From Heliocybe sulcata (lineage: Eukaryota; Basidiomycota; Agaricomycetes; Gloeophyllales; Gloeophyllaceae), in contig ML213512.1 in assembly GCA_004369045.1 (NCBI GenBank), forward strand, positions 246,698-310,697: DNA of 64,000 nt. The letters are read 5' to 3'. The first letter of the stretch is position 1. The number at the start of each line of letters is the position of its first letter. The notes beneath the pieces are model-generated. The model was not told where the DNA came from and did no database searches. It saw nothing but the letters and a program-made list of their open reading frames with translations. Of this stretch, positions 34,701-47,100 are shown piece by piece. The translations under genes and the position numbers were made by a program.

Positions 34701-37223
34701 TCACCGAAGGTATCATTATGCCTGACGCTATGTCATAGGTACTAATACGCAACCTAGGATCGCCTTCGAAGGAATCATTCGGCATTGTGCCAAGAAATAT
34801 GAAGCAAGCTATCTCATGGATTTTCAAAAATCGCCTAAATCGCCTGGCCGTCCGTGATCAGAGAACAGATACGAAATCCTCATCAGAGAATCCTCGGCAT
34901 TCGCAAGATACAGTTCCACACTTTTTCGAGCCAGGGGCCTCGGACTGGACCGAGATCTGCCACGCCATAATGCACATGGTGGGAGAAACAGTGGACGTGA
35001 TAGACAAGATGACGGGTCCACAGCCAGGTAATTGGCTGTGCCTTCCTTTGCACAGACTCTCTGATTTGGAACAGCAGTGACCGAGTCATCTACGGGAACG
35101 CAGCGAATCAAAGACAATGTATCCGGTAATGTTATTCCCAGTGAGCCCACCACTTCTGCATCCCAGACGACAAGAGAAGATATCTCCTGCAAGTCGCTGC
35201 AGAAACCGGGACGCCGCACCAGTACGTCTGTCCGTGTGAGCGCTGAGACAGCTCCAATTTACTGTGCGATCCAGGCAAAGCCGGAGTTCCCGAATACTCT
35301 GATGCATCCCGTCTCGAGACTGCACTTGAGCGTAAGCAAACGCCCGTCATTATTATGCTATTCAATGCTACCGTTTCTTTCTAGTTTCTGGACCTGTGCT
35401 TCTGAAATACCGGCGGTTACTGGAATTTTCGCTTGCAAATGACGGTAGGTAGAATACCACATGCGCGAGCGATATCTCTTTGAATTCTAATATCTTTCTC
35501 AGGACTACTACGCCACCACATTAGAAACCTCGTATATGAATACAGAAAAGGTATGGCAGGTGAAGAAGACATCAGTACCCTGTGGACTAACCGCAAATTC
35601 TTGCGTTGGCGCAGAACAAGGCTTTGAACATTTCTCCGCATGGTTGAGGAAGACCGCCGAGGAGGAGCACCACATTCTCAAGGCTCGCCTTCTTTTAGCC
35701 CTGTGCAAGCTTTCCATTGATGGTGCGTAGCAGGGCTTGGCAATGATAGCTCTTGGGTTCACAATCCTCCTAGCTGAATTGCGTGATATCCTCATGAATG
35801 ATCGTGACTTTGCGACAGAAATGTCTTCCTCTCTCCGGGCTGGACATACTCTCGCAGTTGAACTGGCTACAGATGCTATATACCGCCTTATTACAGGCAA
35901 CGACACTCGTCCTTCAACTCCTAAGGTGTGGGACTGGCTCAGGACCCACGAGCTCATTCCCTTACTGGACAAGTCACTCGACCACCCCGATCTGCAGATA
36001 CGCTATAGAGCAGCCCAGACCTTCTCCAGACTCTTCACCGATTTCAAACCAGCGCCTCCTGAAGAGAAAAGGACGGCTGATTCTCGGACAGCCGTCGCAC
36101 AAGGAGTTTTCAAAACCATCATCACGCCTGAACTCAAAAAGCGCTTAGGTTATTGCATGCTCGGGTTCCTGCAGGAGAAGAATGTGGATGGTTGGGCTCT
36201 GCCAATTATGACATTGCCGTTCTTGCTGCCTGACCTTTGGCCGGATCCTGCCTTTCGCGCCGCGGTAAAGCGTCAAAAAGTATTCAAGCTCATGCTGGAC
36301 TTGGGTTCCGTTTATCACTTCGGGTGGATGAATGGGCCGAAGGGCGTCTCTCATTCCGGTTGGCTATTAATTCCCTTACTAGATCGCACAACTCATATTT
36401 TAGTTTCAGACTCGTTTATGGAAGTGATGAAGCGCGACATGTCTATGAAAGTGCAAGAGCTTGAGGTAGCTTTTACGGACGCAAGCAGCCCTAAGCGTCA
36501 AGATGCTCAAGCGCGGCTCAAGAGACTGTCCGGGCACCGTAGGTGTCGGATTAAACATCATCGACTGCTGACTCGAATTGCACGTAGGTGACTTCCGGAG
36601 CTCCGTTAGAGAGGCAGGCCTTGTTACGCACTTGAGCGACCTACTGCACCACAGCGATCCTGCAATCAAGCAGTCCTCATTGGGTGCCCTGTCTGGCTTG
36701 GCGAAGCATGGTAAGCTCTGAGACATCGGTTCTGAGATGTTGCCTACTCATATTTACTACAGACGACTTCCGTGAGGAGATCTGGGAGGGCCTGCCCCGT
36801 CGCAGGATGTTAGATTTGTTGGATCACCCTCATGAGCCGGAAACGGTGCATGCAGCCATTACGGCGCTGCACTCTATCCCCAGTGGTACCGGAAGTCTTG
36901 TTCCTGACGTGAAGTTGTCCTGACCCGCACATTTATTAGCCGATCCTAGCCACAGAAAGGAGCTGGCCACAAAACTGACACAGCTTCATCGGAATCCCCT
37001 CGCTACATACTATACACGCGAAGTCGTGGCGCACACGCTCGGTCAGCTTCAAATGGATGGTGTGCTTGCGTCCCAAAATTTTAGAAATGGCTCTTTCTTA
37101 CCAGTTTCTTCTCGCCCAAACCCAGTCAAGGCCATCTTGGAAAAGCCAGGCCACGAGAGTGTGAAAGCCCATGTCGCGCGGGTGGTGCAAGACGGACAAC
37201 TTGAATCGCAGACAAAACATTAG
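31781..37223 (+). CDS. DUF2235 alpha/beta-hydrolase fused to armadillo/HEAT-like repeats
   Basis: Start at ATG 31781; roughly 1,300-1,400 residues in many exons. The N-terminal third is a DUF2235 (Tle1-like lipase) domain: RRLVIALDGTLNQFG, NVVDIYRRITKDDQQITYY, nucleophile elbow FGFSRGAY, HFLGLWDTVSSVG, and WFVGCHSDVGGS with Asp and His of a Ser-Asp-His triad, the last block crossing an intron. After RYRW...HWGAHRFIKPWQK the protein turns into a long helical region without transmembrane segments. Clear ARM-like units occur near 36590-36900 (AGLVTHLSDLLHHSDPAIKQ, SSLGALSGLAKHDDFREEI). Frame continuity across 35040-35740 needs several short introns, two of only 39 and 41 nt. No unavoidable break was found. 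Bacterial relatives are phospholipase effectors; the fungal substrate is unknown, and the repeats suggest a protein partner. Confidence 0.8.
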
Positions 37224-38165
37224 CACCATGCCATTCAGCTCAGCGTTTCACGAAGAATCGCATCTCTAAGGACCTTTACATGTGGACCATATGATACATT
37301 ATGAGGAGACACCGTGTAGACGGGCGCGTCTTGCGCGGGGTAACTTGCATATTATATTGTGTAGGTTGGATTCGCAATTTGGGCCCGGGCCGAGGACGAG
37401 ACAGATATGTATATCGTGGATGACTCGTTATGAACATCCATGCAAACACCTTTTCCATGCATCTTCTGCACTAAGTTGGTGCGTTAGAGGACGCGAAGAT
37501 GGTGAGAGGCATTGTCTAAGAGCTGCGCAACGGCAGGTGTGCTGAAAAATCATCATCATCTGAAAAACACAAAACCAAGCACGTCGCCTGCCGTTCAAGC
37601 CATGGACCCTCTTCCTCCTATCTATCGGAAACCGCGGTGTGGCCAAAGCGTTATATGCGTGGGCGGGACAGGCGGTAGTTGTAGGATGAGGAGGAAACCT
37701 TGATACAATGCGTTCCGTGCGATCTCAAAATGTACCGTCTCCGTGAGTATCGTCCGGCCGGGAGCGAGATGTCCTTTGAAATGAGCGCACTTGCATCTTG
37801 TGACGTCTCTATCGAGCTCCGTACTCATCAAAAAGAGAGCATACCAGCCAAGTTGGACAGAAGAGGCAGTTGTTTGAAGACACATCCGAAGAGAAAGAGG
37901 AGACACGACTTTCAGCATCCTCGTATCTTCCATCCCATTCCTCCGCGCTGCCAAGTGCAGCAAACTGGCCTCAGAAAGTACGGCATCTGATGTGCTGTAT
38001 TATGCAGCTAAGGTGAGCGGAGGTCGACAAGGGGACTGCGATAAATGTGGTCAAGACCAATTGGAAAGAACGCCCGGCAAATCACGGGCCAATGAGAAAA
38101 CGCTCCTCTGCGCCACCACAAAGTCTAAATCGCGTCCATATGCCATCCACCATCCTGATTCCTCA
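37224..38165. other. Intergenic region
   Basis: About 940 bases between two plus-strand genes, with no supported gene. A C-rich, T-rich stretch near 38130-38165 just precedes the transporter start and should be its 5' UTR. No repeat was recognised. Confidence 0.35.
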
Positions 38166-40955
38166 ATGCCCCCGCATGAGATCCTCTCAGCCTCCTACAC
38201 CTCCTCCGTCTCGTCCTGGTCGTCTATCTTGGTACTGGTCCTCTTCATTCTTACAAGTCCGTCTCCCTCAGCTCTGCTAGTAACCCGCCCTACCTAACGC
38301 CTTCCAGATGTCCTCGTCATCTACCCAGTACACCTCCTCCGTCTTCCCCTCAACCTCCACACTGCGCCTTTGATAGCCCTGCTGATTCTAATAGCAGCTG
38401 CGGCGATCGATGGACCGACGATACGCGCGGGCATCCTGGGCTCGGGCGGGGTCCAGCCGATCGATGTCATGGCGCTTTTCATCTCGCTCGTAAGTATCCT
38501 TCGTCTTTACGCAGAACTGCGACGGTGCTAATATTTGACGCAGGCGTATCTCAGTATCTCTCTCGACACCACGGGTTTGTTCCGCTACCTCGCTCTCAAG
38601 GTCGCTCAACGTTCCAAGTCTGGCCTAAGGCTGTACGTGTATCTGTACCTGTTTTGGCTCGTCATTGCGGGTATCGTGGGCAACGTTCGTTTTCCCTCTC
38701 TTTCTCTCCGCTATCTCTCGTCTGAAGCTGCGCATACAGGACCCCGTCATCCTCTCCGGCACCGCCTTCCTCGCCTACTTCACCCGCGTCGCTGGGTACG
38801 CGTCGTTTCCGTTAATCGCCCAGAGGCTGACTCGTGAGCGGCAGTATTACACCACCGACGGCCTGGATATATGCCCAGTTCGTCGCCGCCAACATGGGTG
38901 CGTTGATTCCTCTCTCGACGCTCTTGTCCCGACCGACGCTCCTCACAGCTTCCCTCCCACTCCCGCCCTCGAACCCGACCAACCTTGTGCTGACCTCCAC
39001 CTTCGGCCTCCCCTTCCTTACCTACACTGCCCACGTCATCGTCCCCTTCCTCATCTCTGCATTGTGTGTCGGCGCGGCGCTGGTGGTGAGGTTCAAGTAT
39101 TGGGAAGAGTCGCGATTTGCTAATAGGTGGAGGGTGAGCGCTCCATATCAGCGGAGGGAGAACCTAATGCTGATGGTTTCGAGAGGACAGGAAAAGCGCT
39201 CCCGTCATCGCACAGAGTCCTCGCCTACCTCGGAACTCGAACACGAAGACCACCCCTCTCACCCGCTCATACCCAAAACCATCTCCCTCTCCTCCTCCCC
39301 TTCCGACGACGTCGATCCCTCCACTCTCCTCGTCTCCCCTCTCTCCGCCATCGTAGGCTCGATCCTCTTGCTAACTGCGTTGGTGCTCTTGGTGGCCACC
39401 AGCAGTATCCCCAGTCTGAGTGGCAAGGCGCCAGTCTGGGAGATTACGGTGCCGGCTGCGGGGGGGATGGTCGGCTGGGATCTAGGCGGGGATCTTTGGA
39501 GGTTGAAGTGGAAGAAGGCAGGAGCTCGAGAGCCTACACAAGGGCGAGAAGTAGAGGGAAACAACGCAGATCGAGTAGGAGACGGTAGAGAGGGCCATGA
39601 TGGAGGGGAGGACATCGAGATGCTCTCTCGGTCGGCGGAGGACGCGTCGTCCTCGTCGAGGTCGCCCACGCTGCGCTCCTCCCCTCCTTCGCCGGCTATT
39701 CCGTCCACCTTTAACCCACCCAAACCCGACCCCGCCCTCCCCATACACGTTCAACGCTTCCTCCACACGCGCATCACTCACCTCACACGTCTATACGGAT
39801 CAGTCAAGGAGAAGTACGCCAAAATCACAGGAACCACCAAGGAACATTTGCCGACGCTCACGACGGTGGTGGGCAGGATGCCCTGGCCGCTTGTACCCTT
39901 TGCATTTGAGATGTTCGTAAGTCCTTTCCTGTCCTCGATACCTCTGCTCTGTCCAATGCGATTTGCTTATTATCTTTTAGATATTGACACATACGCTGTC
40001 GACGCACGCCTGGGTGCCGCTTTTTGGGCGCTGGTGGGCTGCCTACCTCCGCCTCAGCGCGAGGGGAGGGAAGGTGGCGGGGATTGTGGGAGCGGTGGGC
40101 GGGATGGGGGTGGTGGGTGCTGTGGGGTGTAATGTGAGTATTCTGATTCTAAGGGTCAGTGAGGGATAGAAGGGGCTGTGTGAGAGAGTGGAAGCTGATG
40201 TTGGTTGCTGGTTTGCTGCTTGTTGATGTGTTTGGGCTTGTGGGCTTGGTGTGATGGGGAGTGTGGATGGGAGGAGGCAGGTTGGCCAACGGGGAGGGTA
40301 CCAAAGGATCACGATAACTAGGCTGACACCAGGTCTGCAGATCTGCGGCACGAATATAGGAGCGACGATATTGCTCTCCCAGGTCCTGCAGGCGAGTTTT
40401 GAGGTTAAATATTCAGGTGCGCTTCTCCACTTGCATCGTGTGTCGACGGTATTCTTTTCTTCGATATCTTCCCGTCAGGCTAACATGCCATTCCTCTCCT
40501 CCTCCTCCCTCCCCTCGCGCGAAACTAACCCCTTCCCCTGAGCAGACTGGGCTGTGACCCCCGCCCAGAAACAAGCCTCGATCTACGCGCTCGCGATAAG
40601 CTCCAACTACGGCGCCTTCACGCAGTGCTTCTGCGCGAGTTTGGCGGGGCTGTTGTGGGTGGGGATCTTGAGGGGGAAAGGTGTGTTCTGCTTTCTTCTG
40701 CATCTTTTATTTTTGGTCTATACCCTCGTTTCCTGCCTTCCTGTTTCCTCGTCGTCCACCCACCATCCTTACTTCCGGCACTCCTCGCCTGCTTTCCCAC
40801 CTCCAGCGTCACCACGCGCTGATGCTTCATTTCCAGGTATCATCGTCAAGCAGCGCCAGTTCGCAGAGACGAACCTCCCCGTCGTGTTCGTGGCCATGCT
40901 CGTTGCGTGTGCGGTGCTTGTGGCAGAGATATACGTTTTGTACCCGGATGGGTAG
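38166..40955 (+). CDS. ArsB/NhaD/citrate-transporter-like membrane protein (ion transporter superfamily)
   Basis: Start at ATG 38166 (MPPHEILSASYTS); about seven introns; at least ten hydrophobic segments. The first exon joins by A|AT to NVLVIYPVHLLRLPLNLH. Then come IDGPTIRAGILGSGGVQPID, a hairpin motif with PPTAWIYAQFVAANMG, and SNPTNLVLTSTFG, the N-P-T-N motif of this superfamily. A Ser-rich, acidic cytosolic loop of about 200 residues separates two halves. The second half has CNICGTNIGATILLSQ, the inverted-repeat counterpart, and SSNYGAFTQCFCASLAGLLW. The fold and motif pair point to a secondary transporter for an anion (arsenite, citrate, dicarboxylate or similar) or for sodium/proton exchange; substrate not readable. 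Confidence 0.83.
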
Positions 40956-41264
40956 GCGATAGTACATCGTTGGACTGGCTTGATAGTGATCTAGTGGGCC
41001 GGGTGATGTTTGCGTTTCCTTGTTCCCTTCTTGTTGTTCACGATAATCTTGTAGCATAGTTGCAATAGCCAGTTCGACAACCGCTTTGTATCGCGCGAAT
41101 AATGCTCATATCTTGTATCTTATATTCAATCACATATAGTCCTCACGATTCTTATATTCAATCGCATAGCATAAACAAATCAAAGCAACAAAACATAGAA
41201 AAGCAGGTACATTCATAAGAGCCGTGACATCATCGTCCTTCCTACTTCATCCTCTCAATGTCCC
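40956..41264. other. Convergent 3' intergenic region with a short direct repeat
   Basis: 309 bases between convergent genes. A/T-rich. It contains two near-identical 19-base copies of tcttatattcaatcRcata, at 41118-41136 and 41150-41168. These look like duplicated 3'-end sequence. Confidence 0.4.
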
Positions 41265-44200
41265 TCAAATCTTCCAATCTCTGAAGAATTCGTGATCAGC
41301 TTGCACGAACGACAGCATATAATCCACCGTTGTCCCGCCCTCCCCATCTTCCTCCCCCTCCTCTTCGTCGGCTCCAGGACCCTCAGGAGCCTCTACACCT
41401 CCCGTATTGTCAGCTGTAGGAGTTGTGGGCGTAGGCGGGACCACCTCCACACCTCCAGAGCCACCCTCCAGTGCCCCAAAATCCACCTCGTCCGCGCCCG
41501 TCATCTCGACCTCCTCTCTCGCCGCCACATCCGCCGCCCTCCGGTCCTCCATATCCTCATACTCGCCCATCGCCCTCACCAGCGCGCCTGCCTTTCCCCC
41601 TTCCCCCTCCCCTTCCTCTTCCCCAAACAAACGACGCCAATCAAATTCGCCCTGCTGTATCACCAAGTCATCTAGGTGCCGCTTCTGGTTTGCCTTGCGG
41701 AGCAGCGCTTCTTCGACGGTGAACGCGGACACGAACCGGAAGATGTGAACGTCGCGCGACTGGCCAATCCTGTGCGCACGGTCTTCGCATTGACGGTCCA
41801 TCTGTGGGTTAAAGTCGCTGTCGTAGAAGATGACGGTGTCCGCGCCGGTAAGGCTGCAATATCCGGTTAGCAAGGGTCCATAAGGATGAGGGACCGCAAG
41901 GCACGCACTTGATACCAACACCCCCGGATCGCGATGACGAAATGAAGCAGAACACCCTATCATCCGCATTGAACCGCTCCGTAATATACTGGCGATCCTC
42001 AATCTTTGTAGCCCCATCCAACCTCGAATACAAATACCCGTGAAAATTCAAGAAAATCTCAAGGATATCAAGAATCTTCGTCATCTGCGTGAATATAAGA
42101 CACCGATGGCCACCGGCTTTGCGCTCCTTCAGCAGCTCCGCAAGCTTTTGTAGCTTACCGCAGTCATACTGTAGCAACGTCGGGTCGGGGAAGGCGATCT
42201 GCAGCTTGACAGCCGCTCGATGCAGACCCTTATCGAAGTCCGTGTCACCGGAGACGCGAGAGACCATCGGGTCTATCCCAGCCAAGGTTATGTGGGGAAG
42301 GTCGAGAGCAACGACTGCCGGCGTCACGAAAGCGAACCGGTCCACAAAGCCGGCCATGTCTTCCGAACGCTCTCGGTAAGACTTAACTGCAGCATTCACA
42401 CACGGCGGAGTATCCGGGAAAGGCGTTCGTAAGCCCAAGGTGGACAAGGGCAGGATCGGTCGATACATGCTTCCAACTTTGCGTAGCAGTTCAGAGCCAA
42501 AGATAGGCAGAGAGGTGCAACGCAGACGGTTGAGATAGGCGATGTGCGCCCAACGTCCGAGTTCCGCCGCTCTTAGTTGATATTCCCTATATCGCCTCCA
42601 GCCAGCAATGGTGCGAGTATCTCGGGGAGGAGGTTCTCCAGGCAACTCAGTAATCAACGGTAACCGGAAGGTGCCATCTAGCCGCCGGGTTTCGAGAGCT
42701 GCCAGCGTAGAAGTGTTCTGCCGCGATGCAAAGTCAAGCCCGAGAACGTCGAGGTTAAGCTTGTCCTCATCGGCTTCCTCAAGAAGACGTCGGCGGAGAA
42801 GTAGGTCTTTTATCTCGAAGTCGCTTAGAGCCGAACGAGGCATAGCGAACGACGTGACAATTGACCGCACTTCGAAGAGGTCCGGGTGGTTACAGACTTT
42901 GCGCAGCTGCATCAGAATATTTGCAACTTTCTGATATACGCCGGACTGCAAGTCGTCCCGGGTCTGCCGTCGCGACATGAATTCGTCGTAGAGAAAGCGC
43001 TGACGTTTGGACAGAGGACAGAGGACGAGGTGCTCATATTTGCTCGGCAACTCCTTCTCCACATCTCGCTTGAGACGCCTGAGCAAGTAAGGTCTCAATA
43101 CCGTATGCAGCTTGTTTACCCGTTGCTGTGTCTCGTCATCGATCGCAGTCCCAGCTTCAATCGCTTTCTCCAAGGGGTCTATACGAAAGTAATGAGGATA
43201 CGTCTCTGGTCAACTGTGCAAGTCTACTCACTCGCGAACCACTCGCTGAATTCCCGCAGGTTGGCGAAGTTGGTACCGGACATGAGGAACTGCAGGAGAG
43301 CCCACAGCTCCGTGAGATTGTTTTGCAGCGGCGTACCAGTCAGCAACAGACGACGGAAAGACCGGAACATCAGCAGGATATTCCATCTTTGCGACTTGAA
43401 GTTCTTGATCATATGCGCTTCGTCCAGTATCATGTAGTACCACGGCTTGCGTTTGAAAATATGGGCGTCTCGACTGGCGAGTGTGTATGATGTTATACAG
43501 ACATTAAAGTGATATTTACTACTCCACCCTTGGCGTAGCTCCTTGCGACGCTTGGTCGGCCCGTGGTAACTCAAGACTTTGAAGCCCGGCAAGAACTTCT
43601 TGAATTCCATTTCCCAGTTCAATATAACACTGGTGGGGACGATGATGAGATGTGGCCCCCAGATGCCGCGGTCGCAAGCAAGATGAGCGAGTAAAGATAT
43701 GGTTTGAATTGTTTTTCTACCCAAGTGTAGCTGCGTGAGGATTCGCAAAGCACACGAAGCAAGGACGGCACTCACCCGAGACCCATTTCGTCCGCCAAGA
43801 TGCCGTTGAGGTGCCTTGTATGGAGACTAGCCAACCATTCCAGACCTGCCTGCTGATATGGACGCAGTACACCTCGTAAGAGCAGAGGAGGCTTGATCTT
43901 GTCTTCAGGATTCCAGTCTACGGGAGTAACAGCGAATGGCCGCAGATATTCCGGGATGCGGGAGTCTTCATCCACATCCTCTTCATCGGCAGAATCATGT
44001 TCATGTTCTACCTCTCCACCGATAGCCATTGTAGTAGGCGGAGGATCACCTTTCAAAGGCGTCGGCGAACGCATGACAGCGTCCGGCTGGATGGTGTGAC
44101 TCCAGCGGCCAATCAAACTTTCTCCTGGCTCGTCGCCAACTCCATCAGACATTGTTGCATCCGTGATATTGTTGGAGAATTTATCCTCATTCACCGGAGT

Positions 44201-46579
44201 ATACTTGATATCGAGCATCTCAGGTACCTTCGAACTCCCGTTGACGAAAGAGACAGGAGACTGCGCCGAAAGCTCCTCAGCAGGGGCGTCTCCAGCTGAT
44301 AGTGGTAGGAAGACCAAATCCCGGCATTGCGGACTATCGGCATCAAAGGCGACTCCAGAGTCCTTTGAGAACCCACGCTCGACGGAGGACGAGCGCTCAG
44401 GTATGACATAGTGAGAAAGGGTTGGATTGAGCGGTTTCAGAAGTGAGTCCATGGGAGGCGGTGACCCGGTCGTATGAGAGGGGGATCCCAAGAAAGTCGG
44501 TGTACCATCCAGTAGCATTTCTCCGTCCTCCTCAGGAAGACTTAGAGACCGAGTGGCGCTCCCCTCTGATGCAGAGCGAGGAACAGGACTACCTGCAGTG
44601 CCGAGCAGGGCACTCGTATCCTCTCCATCGCCGTCTTCACTCTCCGAAGGAGCTTCCTCTTCCGGACCGGAAACGTCGGGCTCTCCTTCCTCCTCTTCCT
44701 CATCGTCACTGTCTATGCCCGTCCCTAAAAAGGACCCAGATATCACGCTATTCGACTGGCTGCCTGAACGAGTGGACTCGGCTCTCGCCAGATCGACATG
44801 CTGCGCCTCCAAGATCTGACCTGATTGGTCAAGGATAGCATCCAGATGCTCCCGGCCCCGACGACGCTCGTCTTCCTCAAGACGACGGCGTTCTTGCTCG
44901 CGAATATGCTGCATGTACAAAGAGAGGAGAAATGAGAAACTTACATGATGCTGAATAGATAGTACTCACAAATACGGCCTTCTTCCACTCCGCCGCAACC
45001 ATCCGGATAGTAGCTTTCGCAAGGCCACGCAGGCGCTTCTCCTCCTGCGCCCGCGCCTTATCATCGCGCAAACCCTGGCCTTCCCAGTATGCGGTTATCT
45101 TCGCGGCAACCTCTCCGGCGTTCTCCTGTCCACTAAGATGTCGCCGACGTGCATTGCTAGATATGGTATGGATAATCTCGCTCCATGGATCGTCACAGAC
45201 GGAATGAGCAGTCTCAGGTCCTGTATTGAGCATGTCCAGCCCTACTATCTTGCCCTCCCGACGAAGTTTATCGTATCTGGACCATATTTGAGCGTCTTTC
45301 TTGGCCAGTCTGTCTGAGACGGTAGGATCGATATCTTCATCTTCAAGCATTGTATAAGACCCAAGGAAGGCAGAAAGCGACTTCCCATATTGCGCAGGTG
45401 GCGGTCTTTGTCGTGGATGCGACAGGGCAGGGGGAGGTTTCCGTACAATGAGGGTTACCCGCCTGGGTAGCAGAGGCTGGGCAGCTGTCGTAGAGTGTCG
45501 TGGACGAAGGCGGCCGGGGGTATCTGTAGCTATTGATGTGTTCATGCCTACAGCCTTGCGGGATGTGGTCGGACGACCAAAGCCTTTTGGTGTTGGCGGA
45601 GGAGGAGGTGGCATAGCTTGACTAGCACCCAGACCGTTCACGCCCCCTTGTGTCTGAGTAACGGGAAGCACAGGCTCAGTTTTCCGACGTTTCCGAGGCC
45701 GACCGGAGAACGTGTCGTAGTCGCGGACCAGCTGAGAACTGTCAAGTGCGGACCTCTTGCTGCGATAGCTGCCTGAGCTGGTCTGAGACTCGGATTCAAA
45801 CGCCGTTGCCTGTTTTTTGGCTTTCCGGTAGACAGTGACGACAGTCCCACTCTCCTCAACCTCCGGCTCCGGCTCCGCTCGCGCCTTGCCCTTACCTTTC
45901 GAACCCATATGAGAGGTGCGTGTGGCAGCATGCGGCGATTGATTAACTTTGGCTTTGCCCTTGTTCTTTGCGGATGCCAGGATATCCCAGATAGCGGAAT
46001 CATCCCCCTTGCTGGTGGATGGCTTAGACAGGCCGATCTGCTTCCTGACAGGCGACGAGGAGGCAGACGCGGAGATTGATGAACTTCCTGACTTGCTGAG
46101 GTAGTCGAAGCGTTGACTCTGCCCCCTCCGAGTGCTCCGCGATGTGGAAGCCCGGTCTAGGAGATCATACTGCGCTTTGTACTAGCCAACACGCGAATAA
46201 GCTTGATCTGTTTGAGGGTAATCATGTCAATTGAATCTCACCTCCTGGAATACTTTCGACTTGTCCTCTTTCGCGACCTACAATGTCGTCTTCACTTGAC
46301 CGTTCGGTTCACAAGCGAAGTGATAAATGAAACATACCTGGGGATCAAAGGACAGCAGCGACACGAACTTATCAAGATGGAATGCCTCGCGAACCTTCAG
46401 ACCTAGTAAATCACCCATCCTAGAACATAAGGATTGATGCTCACCAGAGTATCATGCCGATCGAGCACGGACTCCAGTTCAGCCTGCCTCTCCTGGACTA
46501 AGGAAGCTCTCCGGAGCTCCGTTACATCCTTCACCGTACGTACAGGGCCAATATCAGTATGTCGCCTTTTTCCTGCCAT
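41265..46579 (-). CDS. SWR1: SWR1-type ATP-dependent chromatin remodeller (H2A.Z exchange)
   Basis: Start ATG at 46579 ([12 protein letters not shown]); stop at 41265. N-terminal third is Ser/Pro-rich and disordered. An HSA-like helix lies at about 45000-45160 ([20 protein letters not shown]), followed by an acidic linker. The first RecA lobe has [16 protein letters not shown], the P-loop MGLG/KTIQT split by an intron, and [10 protein letters not shown]. The second lobe has [20 protein letters not shown], then [14 protein letters not shown], then [16 protein letters not shown]. The long insertion between lobes is present, which marks the INO80/SWR1 group, and the block [10 protein letters not shown] plus the acidic C-terminus favour SWR1 over INO80. 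The enzyme replaces H2A with H2A.Z in nucleosomes. All helicase motifs read intact. Confidence 0.93.
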
Positions 46580-47100
46580 GACTCTCAATTACACGAGTAC
46601 TTGAGCAGCCACTCAGACCATTAGGCTCGCTAAGCACCAAGTCCAGGTCCGCGCAGCCTAAGTCAAGCTCAGCCAATCTCGCACAGTTTCCAGCGATTCT
46701 TGAACGAGAGAGTAGCTAGGGATCTCAGGAATCCAGAATAATCGTGTAGCAGAGGGTATGAGCAACGCGTCCTCGCTGTTCGTGGAAAGACCGACGGCGA
46801 CATGCATTTTCGCATTTGGACGAGATTCCGTTGTTTGGCCGCGCGTGCACTGCCTTCACACAACTGAATTTGCCACTCGGGATCTAGCGAACTGGAACTT
46901 CGGAGGGAAGCTTTGGTTGCTGGACGCTTTTGCATAGAATGGACGCCGGCACATTTCACAAGTTGAGGCTGGGTACTCGTAGTATTGCAGAGCAACAGCA
47001 CTATGTAATATTATATGTAAGCTAGTCCATATACACCTGGCTGACTGCAGGCTTTTCGCGAGTCCCAGACTCTTTCGCCACTCTCCAGCCATGAGAGTTA
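46580..47100. other. Intergenic region between SWR1 and ERD2
   Basis: 521 bases upstream of SWR1 and downstream of ERD2, both on the minus strand. A small minus-strand frame containing CEMCRRPFYAK was looked at and not accepted. Confidence 0.3.

Noticed and set aside
35077-35442. Alternative 121-residue frame in the DUF2235 gene and an apparent break near 35340
   Set aside because: Another frame, reached by short introns, gives a continuous helical protein (EYSDASRLETALEL) that fits the next exon in phase.
46669-47092. Minus-strand frame with a CEMCRRPFYAK segment
   Set aside because: It overlaps the intergenic region below ERD2, has no zinc-finger spacing beyond one CxxC and no splice support.
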